Shown here in pieces: positions 11,909 through 24,054 of a stretch of DNA of 64,000 nt. The stretch comes from Chinchilla lanigera (lineage: Eukaryota; Chordata; Mammalia; Rodentia; Chinchillidae). Position 1 is the stretch's first letter. The number at the start of each line of letters is the position of its first letter. The notes under the pieces are model-generated. The model had not been told where the DNA came from. It saw only the letters and a list, made by a program, of their open reading frames with translations, and made no database searches. The DNA is taken from contig NW_004955472.1 in the NCBI RefSeq assembly GCF_000276665.1, positions 5,237,071 to 5,301,070 on the forward strand, given 5' to 3'. A program made the position numbers and the translations under genes.

Positions 11909-11944
<36 letters not shown>
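11909..11944 (+). repeat. (CA)n microsatellite
   Basis: About 18 CA units just after the LTR, preceded by 'gcatgcacatgtatgcatg'. Confidence 0.97.
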
Positions 11945-11948
<4 letters not shown>

Positions 11949-12440
11949 GAGGTGTTACAGCATAGGGAGAAAGTACGGTATGTGTGGAAAGCCAGGAAAT
12001 ACAAGTACGAAGAATTATTCTCAATAGGAATCTGCTATGAATAAAGTGCAGCAACGAGGTTACCGAAGAAGAAAGGTTTGGGATCCTTTATAAAATAAAG
12101 TAAACTATGAATTACCTTAAAAAGAAATGTCCTTCCATTTGAAAGCAGAAGCCTTTCATCCCAGCCTGGCTTTGAATCACAGAAGACACGATGCTAAGAT
12201 TGCAGAGTGTGCCTGGACTTCATTAACTTAGCATTTTTACATTTCAGACAATAAATCCAGATCATTTTATTTTTCATATCGTAAACAGACTTGTTTTTGA
12301 GACAATCTAGGAAAAGCCTTTTTATGTAAAAAAGTCATTATCTTTCTAAAGCCTGAAAGCAAAGCAATAAATCCAAAACCCGGAGGAAATGTAGATTCCC
12401 ACCCTCACCTTCAAATGTAGAATGTGTAGCTGTTGGTCAT
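11945..12440. other. No recognisable feature
   Basis: Unassigned sequence between the CA run and the tandem duplication. Confidence 0.4.
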
Positions 12441-12543
12441 TGGAGCTAGGACGAAAAGATAACACCAACTGCTCACTTGTCCAAAGCTCAATAACTGGAG
12501 CTAGGACGAAAAGATAACACCAACTGCTCACTTGTCCAAAGCT
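12441..12543. repeat. 55-bp tandem duplication
   Basis: A 48-base segment starting 'tggagctaggacgaaaag' and ending 'cttgtccaaagct' occurs at 12441-12488 and again, identical, at 12496-12543, giving a 55-base period. The spacer 'caataac' is partly echoed after the second copy ('acaaataac'). Absence of differences indicates a recent local duplication or an assembly artefact. Confidence 0.95.
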
Positions 12544-13893
12544 ACAAATAACTGCTTAATTATGTTTATTTTTATATTCTAACTAGAAATAGAAAATTTC
12601 TGGTAGTTTTCATCCATTATTGTACAAAAATAAAGATGTGTTATAAACACGTACTAACTCCACACAAGGAATGTAAACAGTATATACCACAAACATGTAC
12701 TAATAAAAAAATACCCTGTATTTTATTTTCACTTATGCAAGTCAGTCAGTCAGTTTTAAGTAGTTCAAATTGAAATTAAAGTCACATATATTATCTAGTA
12801 ATTTTAAATAATTTAAGGGGTTCTAGTGTAAATAAGATTAAATAGTTATAGGTGAAACAGAAGCTATAAGCATATCTTTTTCTTTTTTTCCAAAGCAAGG
12901 CACAATTCATGGAACTCGCATATTGAGATCTAATCAGTTCAACCATGCTTAGCAATGGATTGATTGTTTGCTTAGCTGAAAATATTACATTTTACTAAGA
13001 ATTTTTAAACTGCTTTTACCTCAATAAACCTCCAAAATTATTAGGTTTTATTGTCACAGTGGTGGTGATATTTTAGCTATTTTACACATTTAGGCAAATC
13101 TTCTGGCAATTTTCTCTGATCTTTTTTGCTTTTATTTTCACTCTGTGATTGCTCTAACATTCCATTCAAATGAAATGTCCTTGGGTCTAGCCACTGTTTG
13201 TGGCTCCCATGATTTGGAAAATTAGGCATTTTTAATAAGCCTCCAACATATATTCTACTCCCCTCTAAAGGAAATTTAGCTATGAATAGAGGATACTTTG
13301 ATTCATTTGATAACTCTAGGCAGATTTTAGCTGCATGATGCTTTTGTTGAACTATAAAAGATTTTATTTAAATTTAATACTGTCATTTATTATTTTTATT
13401 TAAAAATGCTTGCTTTCCCCTGACTGCTAGCACTAAATGAGAAGTAAAAACAATCTATGAATCCTTCACTGAATCATAGAAAGAATGAGAGCTTTAACTA
13501 TATTTATGAAGGGATTCTTGGTAGTCTCTGTCAAAATAGGAAATAAGTGACCTTTTTAGTAATAGGAATCTGCTCATGTTTTAGTAAAATGCGAGGAATT
13601 TGCTCTTCGTTGTTAATTCCACACTCTTGTATTAGTTTCAGTTACTCAGATAAAATATCTAGCATCAATATAAACCAGACTGAAGTATTTTAAAATGGAA
13701 ATTCCAGAAAAACAATGTTAAGGCTAAGAATCCCACGAAAGAGAAGAGGAGTAAAAATAAGAGTGAGCACAGCACACCGCCCATCGCAGTTATTTTGTTT
13801 AGTTTGTTTTACATCAGAAATTATATCCTTGCACTTACTATGTGTTTTATAATTGATGTTCAATTAAAAATTGATGGAGAGGACTTCTCATCC
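12544..13893. other. No recognisable feature
   Basis: AT-rich DNA with no repeat or gene recognised by eye. Confidence 0.4.
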
Positions 13894-13908
13894 AAAATCT
13901 CTTATCTT

Positions 13909-14016
13909 GGGCTGGGGATTTAGCTCAGCGGCAAAGCGCCTGCCTGGCAAGCGCAAGGTCATGAGTTCGGTTCCTGGTACCGGAGAAAAACCAAAAACCA
14001 AAAAAAAAAAAAAAAA
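13909..14016 (+). mobile_element. ID SINE, sense, with perfect 15-bp target duplication
   Basis: Near-consensus copy for this genome: 'gggctggggatttagctcag', 'gcctgcctggcaagcg', 'gagttcggttcctggtacc', then a tail of A with 'ccaaaaacc' interruptions and a final run of over 20 A. Exact direct repeats aaaatctcttatctt lie at 13894-13908 and 14017-14031 (the leading A bases are ambiguous with the tail). Long tail plus perfect duplication make it one of the youngest insertions here. The tRNA-like A and B boxes are intact, but it is a SINE and not a tRNA gene. Confidence 0.95.
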
Positions 14017-14031
14017 AAAATCTCTTATCTT

Positions 14032-15654
14032 TTACAGAACTTAGTACATATTTTCTAATAATGAAACTTAGATTCAGTTTGTGTGAATGTAATCTAATTG
14101 TGTATTGTTTACTAATACACTTTAGGATAAATTAATATTTGTGACTGAAGCACCAAAAATAGAACTGATTTCAAGTGCTGTCCACCTATTTTATGCCACA
14201 ATCACCTCTAAATTAATTTGGACAGATGGCCATGTATGGTTCTTAAGTAATATAGGACCTTAGGCTTAATATGTTTTAAAAAGACCTGTTCTGTTTGCCC
14301 CACCCACTTTGATAAGCCAGTGTCCTCTTATTATTTGACTTTACTTTCTAAATGACTTTTACCACATTTATTTTTTTCCACAGGAGATGACATACACACA
14401 GTGTGGCTATTTTAGGTATAACCTGCTCCATGTAAATTATAAACAGCTAGCAACTAAAGGTGTGTAGCCACGGAAAAAAATCTCAGGCTGTAAACATGTG
14501 ACGAGTTCAATTATACATTCAGCAGGGGCAGATGAGCAGAAATTACTTCCTGAAAAGGCAGTAGGATCCAGTCTATCTTCAGGAACGTCAGTGTCTCAGA
14601 ATAAGAATGTTTTCCAAGTCTCCTGTCTTGGAAGTCACACTTTGACCCTGAGTAAAATTGCTTTCACCATGAAATACAGACCCCAAGACGGTTGAAAATG
14701 TGGGGGGACTACATTGAAGTTTCCTTTGTTTGAATGACTCTACTTATCTAAGCATATAAAACCTTACACAATCTAACAGTTACCTAGAGAACTCCATTAC
14801 TTTGCCGATTTTATATCTTAGACTCTTTCAGGGATATTTTGATTTTTTTCTCTTCTATGATAACCATCGCTATTCTAACTTATGTCTAGTTGTGTCAAGT
14901 TCTTCCTGCATTTTGTATACAAATTTCAATGTCAATTGACAGGGCTGGTAAAAGAAAATGAGAAGAAATATTGGGTCAATGAGACTTTAGATATCTTTAC
15001 TATTGTGCCATGCAGTCAGGCATTTTAGTGTGTTTTTTGTTTAAATCTAGGAGATGTGTCAGATGCCATAGTTATACAAGTATGAGATGAACACTATCCA
15101 CAGAAAAATAAACCACAGTCTCTACTCTTAATTAGTGCCTTCTCCGTGATCTTCTCCCAGAGCAGAAACATTGCTGCTGCCAGCCTACATGCTCACAAGT
15201 AGAGGGCGCCCTCCTGTGTTTTACCTCAAGCAACTAAAACTGTTTCCATGGCAACTGGGGACTCCAAATCTTGACATCCAACGCTGGTTGAGAAAACTCA
15301 AGATAATATTAGAAGAAAATAGATAGTGGAAAGAAATTGAGAAGGGAAAATTTAAAAAAATAATAATAACCATTTTCAGAAATCAACAGAATAGTTGCTG
15401 GAAAAGAGGAACAAAAAGAACCAGGCATGTATATATTAATTACATATGGACAACATGGAAATAGAAGGAGAGGAAGTAATATGATACATGGAATCTCACA
15501 TACGTGCTAAAGTACATAACCGTGACACATTCTGTCATGTAAACCCATCTAAACCCTTAAAATGTGGAAAATTATTGTTGACGCAGTGTAATCAATAGGC
15601 ACATAAATCCTTATTAGCACCTTCATAATGCTTCCCAGGTACTTGCCCGCTGTA
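14032..15654. other. No recognisable feature
   Basis: No gene or repeat that I can support in this 1.6 kb. The 65-codon frame near 14498 has no recognisable features. Confidence 0.4.
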
Positions 15655-15742
15655 TCATCCTAATGTTTCATACTATCCTCACATGAAATCAAAAGGAAAA
15701 GGTTTACTAATTTTACTCATGATAGGACTGAGGCACAAACAA
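15655..15742 (-). mobile_element. MIR fragment, antisense
   Basis: Resembles MIR in reverse: 'tatcctcacatgaaatcaa', '...tttactcatgataggactgaggcacaaac' corresponds to 'cctcacaacaaccctgtgagg...ccattttacagatgaggaaactgaggcacagag'. Short and diverged, as expected of this ancient SINE. Confidence 0.5.
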
Positions 15743-17639
15743 TAATGGAAATTTCTATTCTAAACTGTCAAAACAAATGATAATTATGTTGCTCTTATGT
15801 GTCAAGCACTATGCTCAAAAGTTTAGCGGACTGCATATTTAACAAGCTAATAAAGTACAGCAAGTGAAAGATCTGTAATAGAACAGTTTGTTTATCGTAG
15901 TTGATATCCAGCAAGGAGGTCTGTGTCAAGGAGTGGAGATCAGACAGGTAGTGGGCCATGAGTTTTAACAAACAAGGTTTTAAAACAAATGGGACCTAAT
16001 AATAGGGTGTTCTTAGTTCCTTGTTTCACTCTGAATAAGTATACAGGTTTTGAAGGGTTGCATGAAGAACACTGACATATTATAATCTACTTTTAACAAT
16101 GGATCTTTCCTGGGCTGCATGGAAAATAGATCACAGTTACTAAGAATGCAAGGTAGCAGGCTGCTTAGAACAACACCAAAAAAAGTCACACTGCACAGTG
16201 CTGGTGGTTTGGGCAGAGACGCAGGTTTTTCTAAATGTAGTTTGAGGGTCCACGCACCGGAACTTGATAATGGATGAAAGAGGGCATAAGAAGAGGGAAG
16301 ACGAAGATTGTTTCAAAATTTTGGACTTTAGGCCCTTGAAAAATGGAGTTGCCATTTACTGAGGTGAGCATTACACTGAGACAACATAGGTCTGTGAGGA
16401 TCAATAATTCATTTTTTATATGTTAAGGAGTGTTTTTCTATGTCAGATATCTATCAGGATGAGATTCCTAGACAGCAGCTTAAAACAAAAGTTTCTGTTT
16501 AATTTTTTTTAAAAAAGAAAAGAACATATCATGTAGTAAGTACACTGAAGAAAGCTACAATGTCTATATCAGTATAAAGTAGATTGTTAATAGTGCCAGA
16601 TTCCAAACTCTTAGAATGATAAAGTAGTAAATCCATTAGGAAGATGTAGTAATTATAAATATATGGCTATATAATTATATAATAACATATAATTATAAAA
16701 TGGTTAAAATTAAATTAGGGAATGTACTCACTGAAAGGAAGTGCAAAAGTGAAACACAGCAAAGGAGAAAAGGAGCAAGAATAAATAAATATTAGGTACA
16801 TGACTGATTTGGCCACTTCTTGAGTTAAGCAGTATCATTAAATGCATCTCACACAGCTTCTAAGAGGGCATACAAAATATATTGTCCTACACAGGAAATC
16901 CAAAAGTACGAAGGCAAATAAATTTATCCACCAATTCCTTAACTCCACCTCAAGGTTGATACATGACTCTCCCTCCAAATATAGGATATATGCACCGTAA
17001 GATCACTTTGCTTTATTACTCAGTGACAAGAGAGAAGCTCTAGGTAGGAAACAATGCCCAGCACTAAGAGATCTTCTGCTTGCTGCCATGTGCAGTTTGT
17101 TGCCTCAGCCATTGACTGAATTATAATCAAACTATCTTGTTAACCAAAGTGATAGTGGAGGAACAATTGTCCAAGGATCTAGATACAAGTAAGACCGTGA
17201 AGATAGGAAATAAGATATTAGATGTGTGTGGTACACAGTTATTGCTCACAAACAGGAAGTGAATTCTATGGTAGATGAGGCTAGACAGACAAATGTAAGC
17301 TGGAACCCATCAGTTAGAAACCTGATAAATTTGGCTGTGTAGCAGTCAGTTACTTCTCTATGGTTAACAGAATGAGCAGGGGAAGTGGGGAAGCTGTCTC
17401 CATACAATGCAGACTTTTAGTCTCCTTCACTTATAGAGAAGCCACATGAATCAGCTGAAAATGACCAACAGCTCCCAAGAGAAAAGAAAACAGAAAAATT
17501 TTAAAATGTACGAAAAGAAAATTTCATTTTCAAAACAAGTGCTCTGTGCGCTCATGGAGCACACAGTCTCGTCCTCCGAGCCCAACATGGATGTGTGGAA
17601 GCACGTTCTGCTTCCAGAAGACGACCCAAGCAGTTACTG
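15743..17639. other. No recognisable feature
   Basis: No repeat or gene recognised. A 64-codon frame at 17446-17640 has a lysine-rich start but no domain, splice context or homology that I recognise. Confidence 0.4.
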
Positions 17640-17955
17640 ACATCTTCTGTGCTGTGTGTCTCTCCTCCCTCCTTATCCCACCTACTACTGAAGTACTGAA
17701 AACAAGTATTGATGTCTCCAAATACTTTGTTCAATCATCCCTTTCTCAATTCTGTCAGATTCTATGAATTTAGGGGCTCTGTTGAATATATTTATAATTG
17801 TCACATCTCTGTAAAGGAGTTGTTATTTTATCGTTCTGAGTATGGAATCCGGCACTATTAACACTTTTAGGCTTATATCTACTTTGTCTGATATTGGTGT
17901 TGACACTGTAGCTTTCTTTAGTGTACTTGCTACCATACGTCCTTTCCTGTTTTAA
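17640..17955 (-). mobile_element. L1 ORF2 fragment, antisense
   Basis: Diverged antisense L1 text: 'ttgatgtctccaaatactt', 'ggctctgttgaatatattt', 'ctgtaaaggagttgttatttta', 'aggcttatatctactttgtctgatattggtgt'. These correspond to the antisense of the 5' part of ORF2. No usable frame. Confidence 0.6.
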
Positions 17956-18207
17956 AAAAAAGTTTAACCTTTTTCTTTGAATCAAATCACGTCTCCTGGA
18001 GAAATCATAGAAATCGGACCCAGATGGGTAAACATCATATTGTCTCCTTGGTATAGGAACCTGAAAGACAAGGTAAAACTCAAAACGTACAATAGATGAT
18101 AGGAAAGGGAAAGCTATTACTCAAAGGAAGGAACGACTAGATTGAGGGAAAGAAGAAAAAAGGAAGAAGGAAGGCAAAACATAAATATATATATATGAAT
18201 AGCTGCA

Positions 18208-18665
18208 ATAACCTTATTGCTGATGTCTGATGGTGTATTGAAATGAACAGTTACTGACTACAATTTTTCCTGTTCTGATCGATTGTCCATGCTGTATCTG
18301 GTGGTCTGAGCGACTGACTTGAAGGTGACAATATGCAATGGAATTACAGAGGTGAACTCCTACCATCTTGTCTAGTGATACTCTGTATTATCTCTACTGT
18401 TTTATCAAAGAGTAATTTTCTTATTCCCTATAATGGGTTGAGCAGTCTTTCATTCTTACATCTGGTAACCTGAGCAATGTAGTTGAGGATAGCGATATGT
18501 AATGTAACAACCACTGTTGATTTGTATTATTTTGTCTTGAGACTCTGTATCACTTTGAATGTTCTTGCTTTGATTTGTTTATGTTTGTGCTACTGGTATG
18601 CTGCTACAGTTCTATTTCTTTGTTTGTTTCTCATTTACTACTCTCTTTAAAATAAAAAAAATCAT
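18208..18665 (+). mobile_element. L1-type 3' end with internal tandem duplication, sense
   Basis: Ends in 'tttaaaataaaaaaa' and shares a block with two other places in the window (25990-26150 and 27545-27680): consensus roughly 'gayaacaatatgtaatgtaacaaccattgtt...'. Inside this copy the block is present twice, near 18322-18400 ('gaaggtgacaatatgcaatgg...ctaccatcttgtc') and 18485-18560 ('gaggatagcgatatgtaatg...tattattttgtc'), about 165-175 bases apart. The dispersed 5'-truncated copies with a common A-rich end suggest the 3' UTR of a relatively young L1 family. A non-L1 retroposon cannot be excluded. Confidence 0.6.
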
Positions 18666-19464
18666 AAAGTTGGACCATAATTTAAAAATTTGCTCTCTGC
18701 CTTTTGATTGGATATTAGATATTAGATATTCTTTTTGCTATCAGTTCTTCATCTACATCATGGTTTTCTTCCTCTTTTTCTCTATTATTGTTTTCTTTTA
18801 TGTTAAATAGATACTTTTTGTTAACATTTTAATTACTGCATTTATTTACTACAGTTTTGTTATTTTCTTAACAGTTGCCATGGAGATTAGAAGTAGCATG
18901 TTAATTATACAAAGTCTAGCTAGTACACACTAACACTAAATTTAGACAGTATACAAAAACAAGCTGCATTATATCTTTATTTCTGCTCCTTCTTTTGTTC
19001 TATTAATGTACAAATTACATGTTTGCAATCCCTTCAACATTCTTTTATAATTATTGTTTTTGTCTTCATTTCTAACAAGATGAAAAAAGGACTACAAACA
19101 AAACTCATTATGCTGGCTTTGATATTTACCTAAGTACTTACTTTAATGCTATAATTTATTTCTTGAAATGGAGTTGAATTTCTGCGTTTTTTTTTTTTTT
19201 CTGGTCTGAGGAACTACATAAGGCATTCAATCAGTTTTTTTCTTTTTTTTACTTAACAGCTTACCAGTCCAATTATATAAGGTGGTTAAATATGCATATT
19301 TTTATTATTTTTATAACAGGAAATATAAAATAATCATCAAGTTTATTAGACATAAGAATCAGCGGGTTGAAGTGACACTTGCCAGAACAAGACTTGGGAC
19401 AGTCAGAGTGTAAACAAAGTGCTGCTCCCCTTGGAGTAATCTCTTCATTGGTGAAGAATGTTTC

Positions 19465-19690
19465 AATTTTTTTTAATACAAGGCATTGAACCCAGAGCTT
19501 TCTCACTGAGTTATAACTCTAACATTTTTATTTGGCTTATTTTACGTTATGTTAATTTTATTTATTTTACTTTATACGGGTTTTTCCCAAGTCTCTATGT
19601 TGCCCCAGGCTGTGCTCAAATTTGGGAACTGAATGCTTTTGTCCCAGCCATTCAAGAGGCCCGGGATTGAAGCAGAGCACCACCACAGCC
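19465..19690 (-). mobile_element. B1-ID fused SINE (B4-type), antisense
   Basis: ID part in reverse ('aatacaaggcattgaaccc...ctgagttataactc'), AT linker, B1 part in reverse ('gtctctatgttgccccaggc', 'gtcccagccattcaagaggc', 'agagcaccaccacagcc'). Same architecture as the copies at 9063 and 39383. Inserted in the antisense L1M. Confidence 0.7.
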
Positions 19691-20495
19691 TTACTCATTT
19701 TGGAAGCAGAGTTTGACTGAATGTAGAACTCTCATTTAACTGTCTTCCTACACTTCACATGAATCACTCATTGTCTTTTAATCTCCAGGGGATTTTACGG
19801 AAGTCAGTTGTTTATCTTTCTGAAAAACTTTATTTTAGATCCTTTTCCTTGTTAGTACGTTTTTCCACATGCTGTACACATCACGTATGCGGAGCTGGTG
19901 AGTGTAAGTAAACGTCTTACTCTTTTCACCCCCTTGCACTGTCAGCCTCCCTCCTCCATCCATCTCTTGATCCTGTCTTTTCTCTTACTACTGTTGAGAT
20001 TTTGTCTTTCTATAATCTGACCCTGATATATTAGGATATGTATTTTGTTGAATTTGTTCTACTTGGAATTGCTCGGCTTCTTGAATTTGAAGATTAATAC
20101 CTTTCACCCAACTTGTTAGAGTTTTGGCAGTTACTTTGGGTGTTTTCTACACCTTTCTGTGGTATTTGACGTGTGTGTAGGTGCTCCAGATATTCTGTTC
20201 CAGCTCTGTCTGTATCTCAGATGCAACTCTCTATTGCTGTAGTTTCAGTTACTCATTAATGCATGCACCAGCTCAAATCTGCTGTGGAAGTGCATTAATA
20301 AATTTCTATTTCACTTTTAATTTTAATCCCCATAATTTCTGTTTGATTCTTTTTCATGCTTTTGCCTCTGTTGATAGTCTATTTTATGGACCAGTACTGC
20401 TTTATTATACTTTATTTAGATGTGGGTTCTGCAAACATATTTAGCAGGCACATTTAAAATGATAATTTATTAAATCTGAAAACTGAGCATTCTCC

Positions 20496-21076
20496 TATAA
20501 CGGCAGACAGGCTGATTTCCACAGAAGACCGAAGGATTCAATTTTAGGGAAAAACAGAGTTTATTGAATTTAGACTGATCATCATACATCCCTGATTAGC
20601 AGGTCGGGAAATGGCGGCCCCCTCTGGGTCTTTGTTTCCACCTTATATACATTTTTGGTTTCCATGGTAACAGAACGGAATGTTGCAGCCATTGACTCAG
20701 GTGACCACTCCTTGTTTTCCTTATCCCGTGCGGCCCTGTGGCTGGATCAGGCCTGGGTCATGAGCCCAACCATTACGATAGATACTTCCCACACTCTGTT
20801 GTGTTGGTTCCCCTTTTTACATCTGTGCGCTCCTTTATGGTTAAAGTGTTTAACTAGGGCCAGGGAAGGGATGAAACAACCCAGGCAGGGTCATAGGTGG
20901 TTATCTGGGCCTGGGTGTTCTTTATCTTTGGAGAAACATTCCAGGGCAAAGTTAACTGCAAAGTTAGCTTTTTACAACCCTTCCAGGACGTTTCTCAAGA
21001 CACATTTTGTGGCTTGTACTAAGACTAAAACTATTCTGTCTTAAAAATGATATGCTAAGAGTCGCCGTCCCCTACA
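20496..21076 (-). mobile_element. Solo LTR of an endogenous retrovirus (ERV1-like), antisense
   Basis: Read on the minus strand it starts TGTAGGGGAC at 21076, has a TATA-type box (TATATAAGG) at about 20642-20650, then a polyadenylation signal AATAAA at 20570-20575 about 70 bases on, and ends near 20496. A 4-bp direct repeat, ctcc, flanks it (20492-20495 and 21077-21080), the size expected for gammaretrovirus-like ERVs. The 3' terminal dinucleotide would be TA where CA is expected, so that end is less certain. No internal viral genes accompany it; a primer-binding site and gag/pol/env are absent. The 129-codon plus-strand frame here is incidental. Confidence 0.65.
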
Positions 21077-22000
21077 CTCCCAGGTTGCTCCTCCCTCTCA
21101 TCCTGTCCTCATCTGGCTCTCCTCTCTGCACCACCCATCAGTGTTTCATAACTTTAACCCCATGGAGGCAAAATTAGAAGTGGCTTTTCTTCAGTAGGAT
21201 AGCGGCAAGATTTTCGTCAAACGAGACACTTGCAGCAATGTGCTTTGGGATGTTTCTGCGGCCTCTCTCCCTCTGCCCCTGTGTTTCTCTCCTAATTTCA
21301 TCATCTTACGCTTTGCCTTTTGAAACTGGACATTCTAGAAAGCACACTGTAAGAAATCTGATAATACATTCTACCACCCCAAATTTGTTGATATTTTCCT
21401 CTTTCAATTTGTGATCAGTCTTGTTTATTTTGTTGTGGTTATTTCTGAAAACTTTCCAGGCCTGACTTTCTAGATTCTTTATTCTTATACCTCTGTGTGC
21501 ATTGTGCTGTTTGCTAGTTTTTTATTTTTTAAAAAAGATTCCTGTTTAAACTTTGTTCCTTGTGTTCACTTTTAGACCAGAATGACATATTGGTCAGTCA
21601 GTGATTGGTCAGCAGAGATTTCCATGCTCCTCCCCTTTTTGTCCTCTGCTTTCTATCAGGAGGATCTACAAAAGAAGCCAAGTGTCAAATTCCAGGCTGT
21701 GTATGAAACAGCCTTAGCTTTAACTCCTTTGTACAGGGCTTGGGTCTTCTCTTTTGCAAGTCTTTTTCTGGACATGTGACATTTTGTCACTCTGCAGGAG
21801 CAGGTCACACCTTCTCAGGGTTCTCTGTGGCCGTCCAGTTCTCCAGATACTTGTCTATCCCAAGTGAAGCCAAAGCCTTTGTCAACATCTGTGGCGCCAA
21901 GGCATGCCACCATTTTCATTAACACCTGGGCAGGGCGCTGTTTTTGTCCTTGTCTTTGTTGTTCTTGCCGTCCTTGTTGTTGAGCTAACTCCTATTTGAA

Positions 22001-23285
22001 TAAAAGGCCCATTTATGTATTCTTTGAATGGAGACTTTCTGGGAACTGCAGGTTGGACAAAATAAAAGAGCAACATATTAACTCAAAGGATAAAAATATA
22101 CTTTTAACTGAGTTAGTTCTTTTAATGTGATTCAAGTGTGACTTCACATGACGCTGAGACAAGGAGAGAAATATAAAAGGAGACAAGGAGAAAGAAATAT
22201 AAAATTGTTCCCAAATCAAAGCACTTCACGCCTCAGCATCTTTCTGAGACTCACTTATTTTGAACAGATGATTTTGAGTTGTGTGGTTATAATTAATTTT
22301 CAGAGTTCTGAGATGTTGGATTTTAGTGATTTTGCTCATAATTTTGTTGAGGAAGACTGATTTTATTTGGCTTTTAATCTGTCATTCCAGAAATAAAAGC
22401 CATATTTTTATAGACTATAAAATATCACATAAAACAATTAAATATAATTTATGATTATGCAGGAAATGATTTTCTTTTTAAAATAAATATATGTGCTATA
22501 ATTTCTTCAAACATTTACTATGTAAATTTATAAAGAATGGTCCAGATACACACAAATAACCATGGTTCATTTTTAGATAATACAATGCTGAGTTCTGAAG
22601 AAAGTTTCAAGGAATATGTAAGGTATAATATGCTGGTGTAAATTTTAAAAGCAGTATTTGTTATGGGTGCTGCCTATATAATGAATAGAAGCACAAAAAC
22701 ATCCATGAAAGTAATACACCCAGCCTTAGGAGCGTGGCTACCTCCAAGGAAAATTGAAGCAAAAAGGAGAACATCAATGTGTACTAATCTCTGCATTTTA
22801 ACATGGTTAAACTTACAGGTGCTTCTCACTTTGGGTGCACCTGTGATTATTTTTTCATATTTACATAGAAAAAAAAAACCTAATGAAGGGCAGAGTTTAA
22901 CCAGATAAATGTGACTCTCATAGTGGATAAAACTGAAGTAGAGGAACTGAAGAGTTTTTGTCCTAAATTGACTTGAAGAGCAACTCAAAAAATACTTTGC
23001 CCATGAGTAATACCTTCAAAACAGGTCAAGAAGAACTACTTTTCTCTTGAGAACTAAATCTATTCTGATTTAATCTTTAAAGAAAACTTGAGATATTACC
23101 TCCTCAAATATGTTTATTTTCTCAATAATGAGAAATGATGATATAATATCACATAACACTTAATGAAGACATTTATATTCACATTCTACTAAAATATAGT
23201 AGAAGTTATTTATATTTTTTATCTCAGCTTGTTATTAATGCAGAGTAACAAGGTTTGTTTTAGGAAACTGATGGGTAAGTTTAAT
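22001..23285. other. No recognisable feature apart from a short tandem repeat
   Basis: Mostly unassigned. A 24-base imperfect duplication lies at 22156-22205: 'gagacaaggagagaaatata' followed by 'gagacaaggagaaagaaata'. Nothing coding is supported. Confidence 0.45.
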
Positions 23286-24054
23286 TTATCTTGATTATTT
23301 TGAATCCCATCTCCCGAAGTCTTCTATTTTCCTGTCATTTCTCTTTTATGTATTTATTTGTATTTGTTTTCAGGTTTCTGATATAAGATAAACCAGGCTG
23401 TTTGATTTTCTTCATTGGCTTATTTCACTTACCATGATGGTCTTCAATTCCTTCCATCTTCCTGAAAATGACATTATTTCCTTCTTTTTAAATGGCTGAA
23501 TAACATTCCCTTTTGTATATGTACCACATTTCCTTCAACCATTCATCTGTTGATGGGAATTTAAGCTGCTTCCACAGTGCAGTTATGGGAAAGTGTGCTG
23601 CTCTAAACATGAGTGTGTATGTATTGCTGAGACACTCTATCCTTAATTACTTTGGTTATACCCAAATATATTCCCAAATATGTAGCTGAATCAACTGGTA
23701 CTTCTATTATGAGATGTCTGACGAATTTCCACACTGCTCTCTATAGTGTTTACAGTAATTCACATTCTCATGAAAAATGTAGGAATGTTTCTTCCCCCAT
23801 ACGCAGGCCAGTCTTCTAGGTTTTTTGTATTTTTGACAATAGTTGTTCTGACTGGAGTGAGGTGAGATCTCAAATTATTTTGGATTTGCATTTCTCTATT
23901 GGTTAAAGACATTGAATGTTATTTTCGTATATTACTCGACACTTTATACTTCTTTTAAGAAATGTCTGTGTAATTCACTTGCCCATTTTTGACTGGGTTA
24001 GGTTTTATTTGGCTTAAGTTTTTGAGTTCTTTCTGTAATCTAGAAATTAATTCT

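Larger units (their letters stand above)
18830..22000 (-). mobile_element. Old LINE-1 (L1M-type) ORF1/inter-ORF region, antisense, with two insertions
   Basis: Antisense L1M landmarks occur in order: 'aacagttgccatggagatt', 'actgaatgtagaactctcatt', 'tcttgaatttgaagattaat', then after the solo LTR 'ttttgaaactggacattctag' and 'gttgtggttatttctgaaaa'. They fit one long, much-diverged L1 interrupted by a B1-ID (19465-19690) and an LTR (20496-21076). The right boundary is soft. No open frame of the L1 proteins survives. Confidence 0.6.

Noticed and set aside
11376..12054. Frames of 89-159 codons on both strands
   Set aside because: They lie in an antisense LTR and run through the CA microsatellite (C/V repeats).
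13909..14016. tRNA-like gene with A and B boxes
   Set aside because: The sequence is an ID SINE with A tail and target duplication. The same holds for 1973, 2065, 3575, 25001, 37158 and 56244; none has an intact cloverleaf context of a functional tRNA.
17446..17640. 64-codon frame as a small gene or processed pseudogene
   Set aside because: No domain, poly(A) tail, splice site or homology recognised. A chance frame of this length is common.
18208..18665. CRISPR-like or satellite array from the repeated 'gacaatatg' block
   Set aside because: Only two units, diverged, and shared with polyadenylated copies elsewhere; it fits a retroposon 3' end.
20655..21044. 129-codon plus-strand frame
   Set aside because: It runs antisense through the U3 of a solo LTR and has no recognisable domain.
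20484..21076. Alternative left LTR end at TG (20484)
   Set aside because: It would restore a canonical CA end, but no matching target duplication follows; the ctcc repeat supports 20496. Kept as an uncertainty only.
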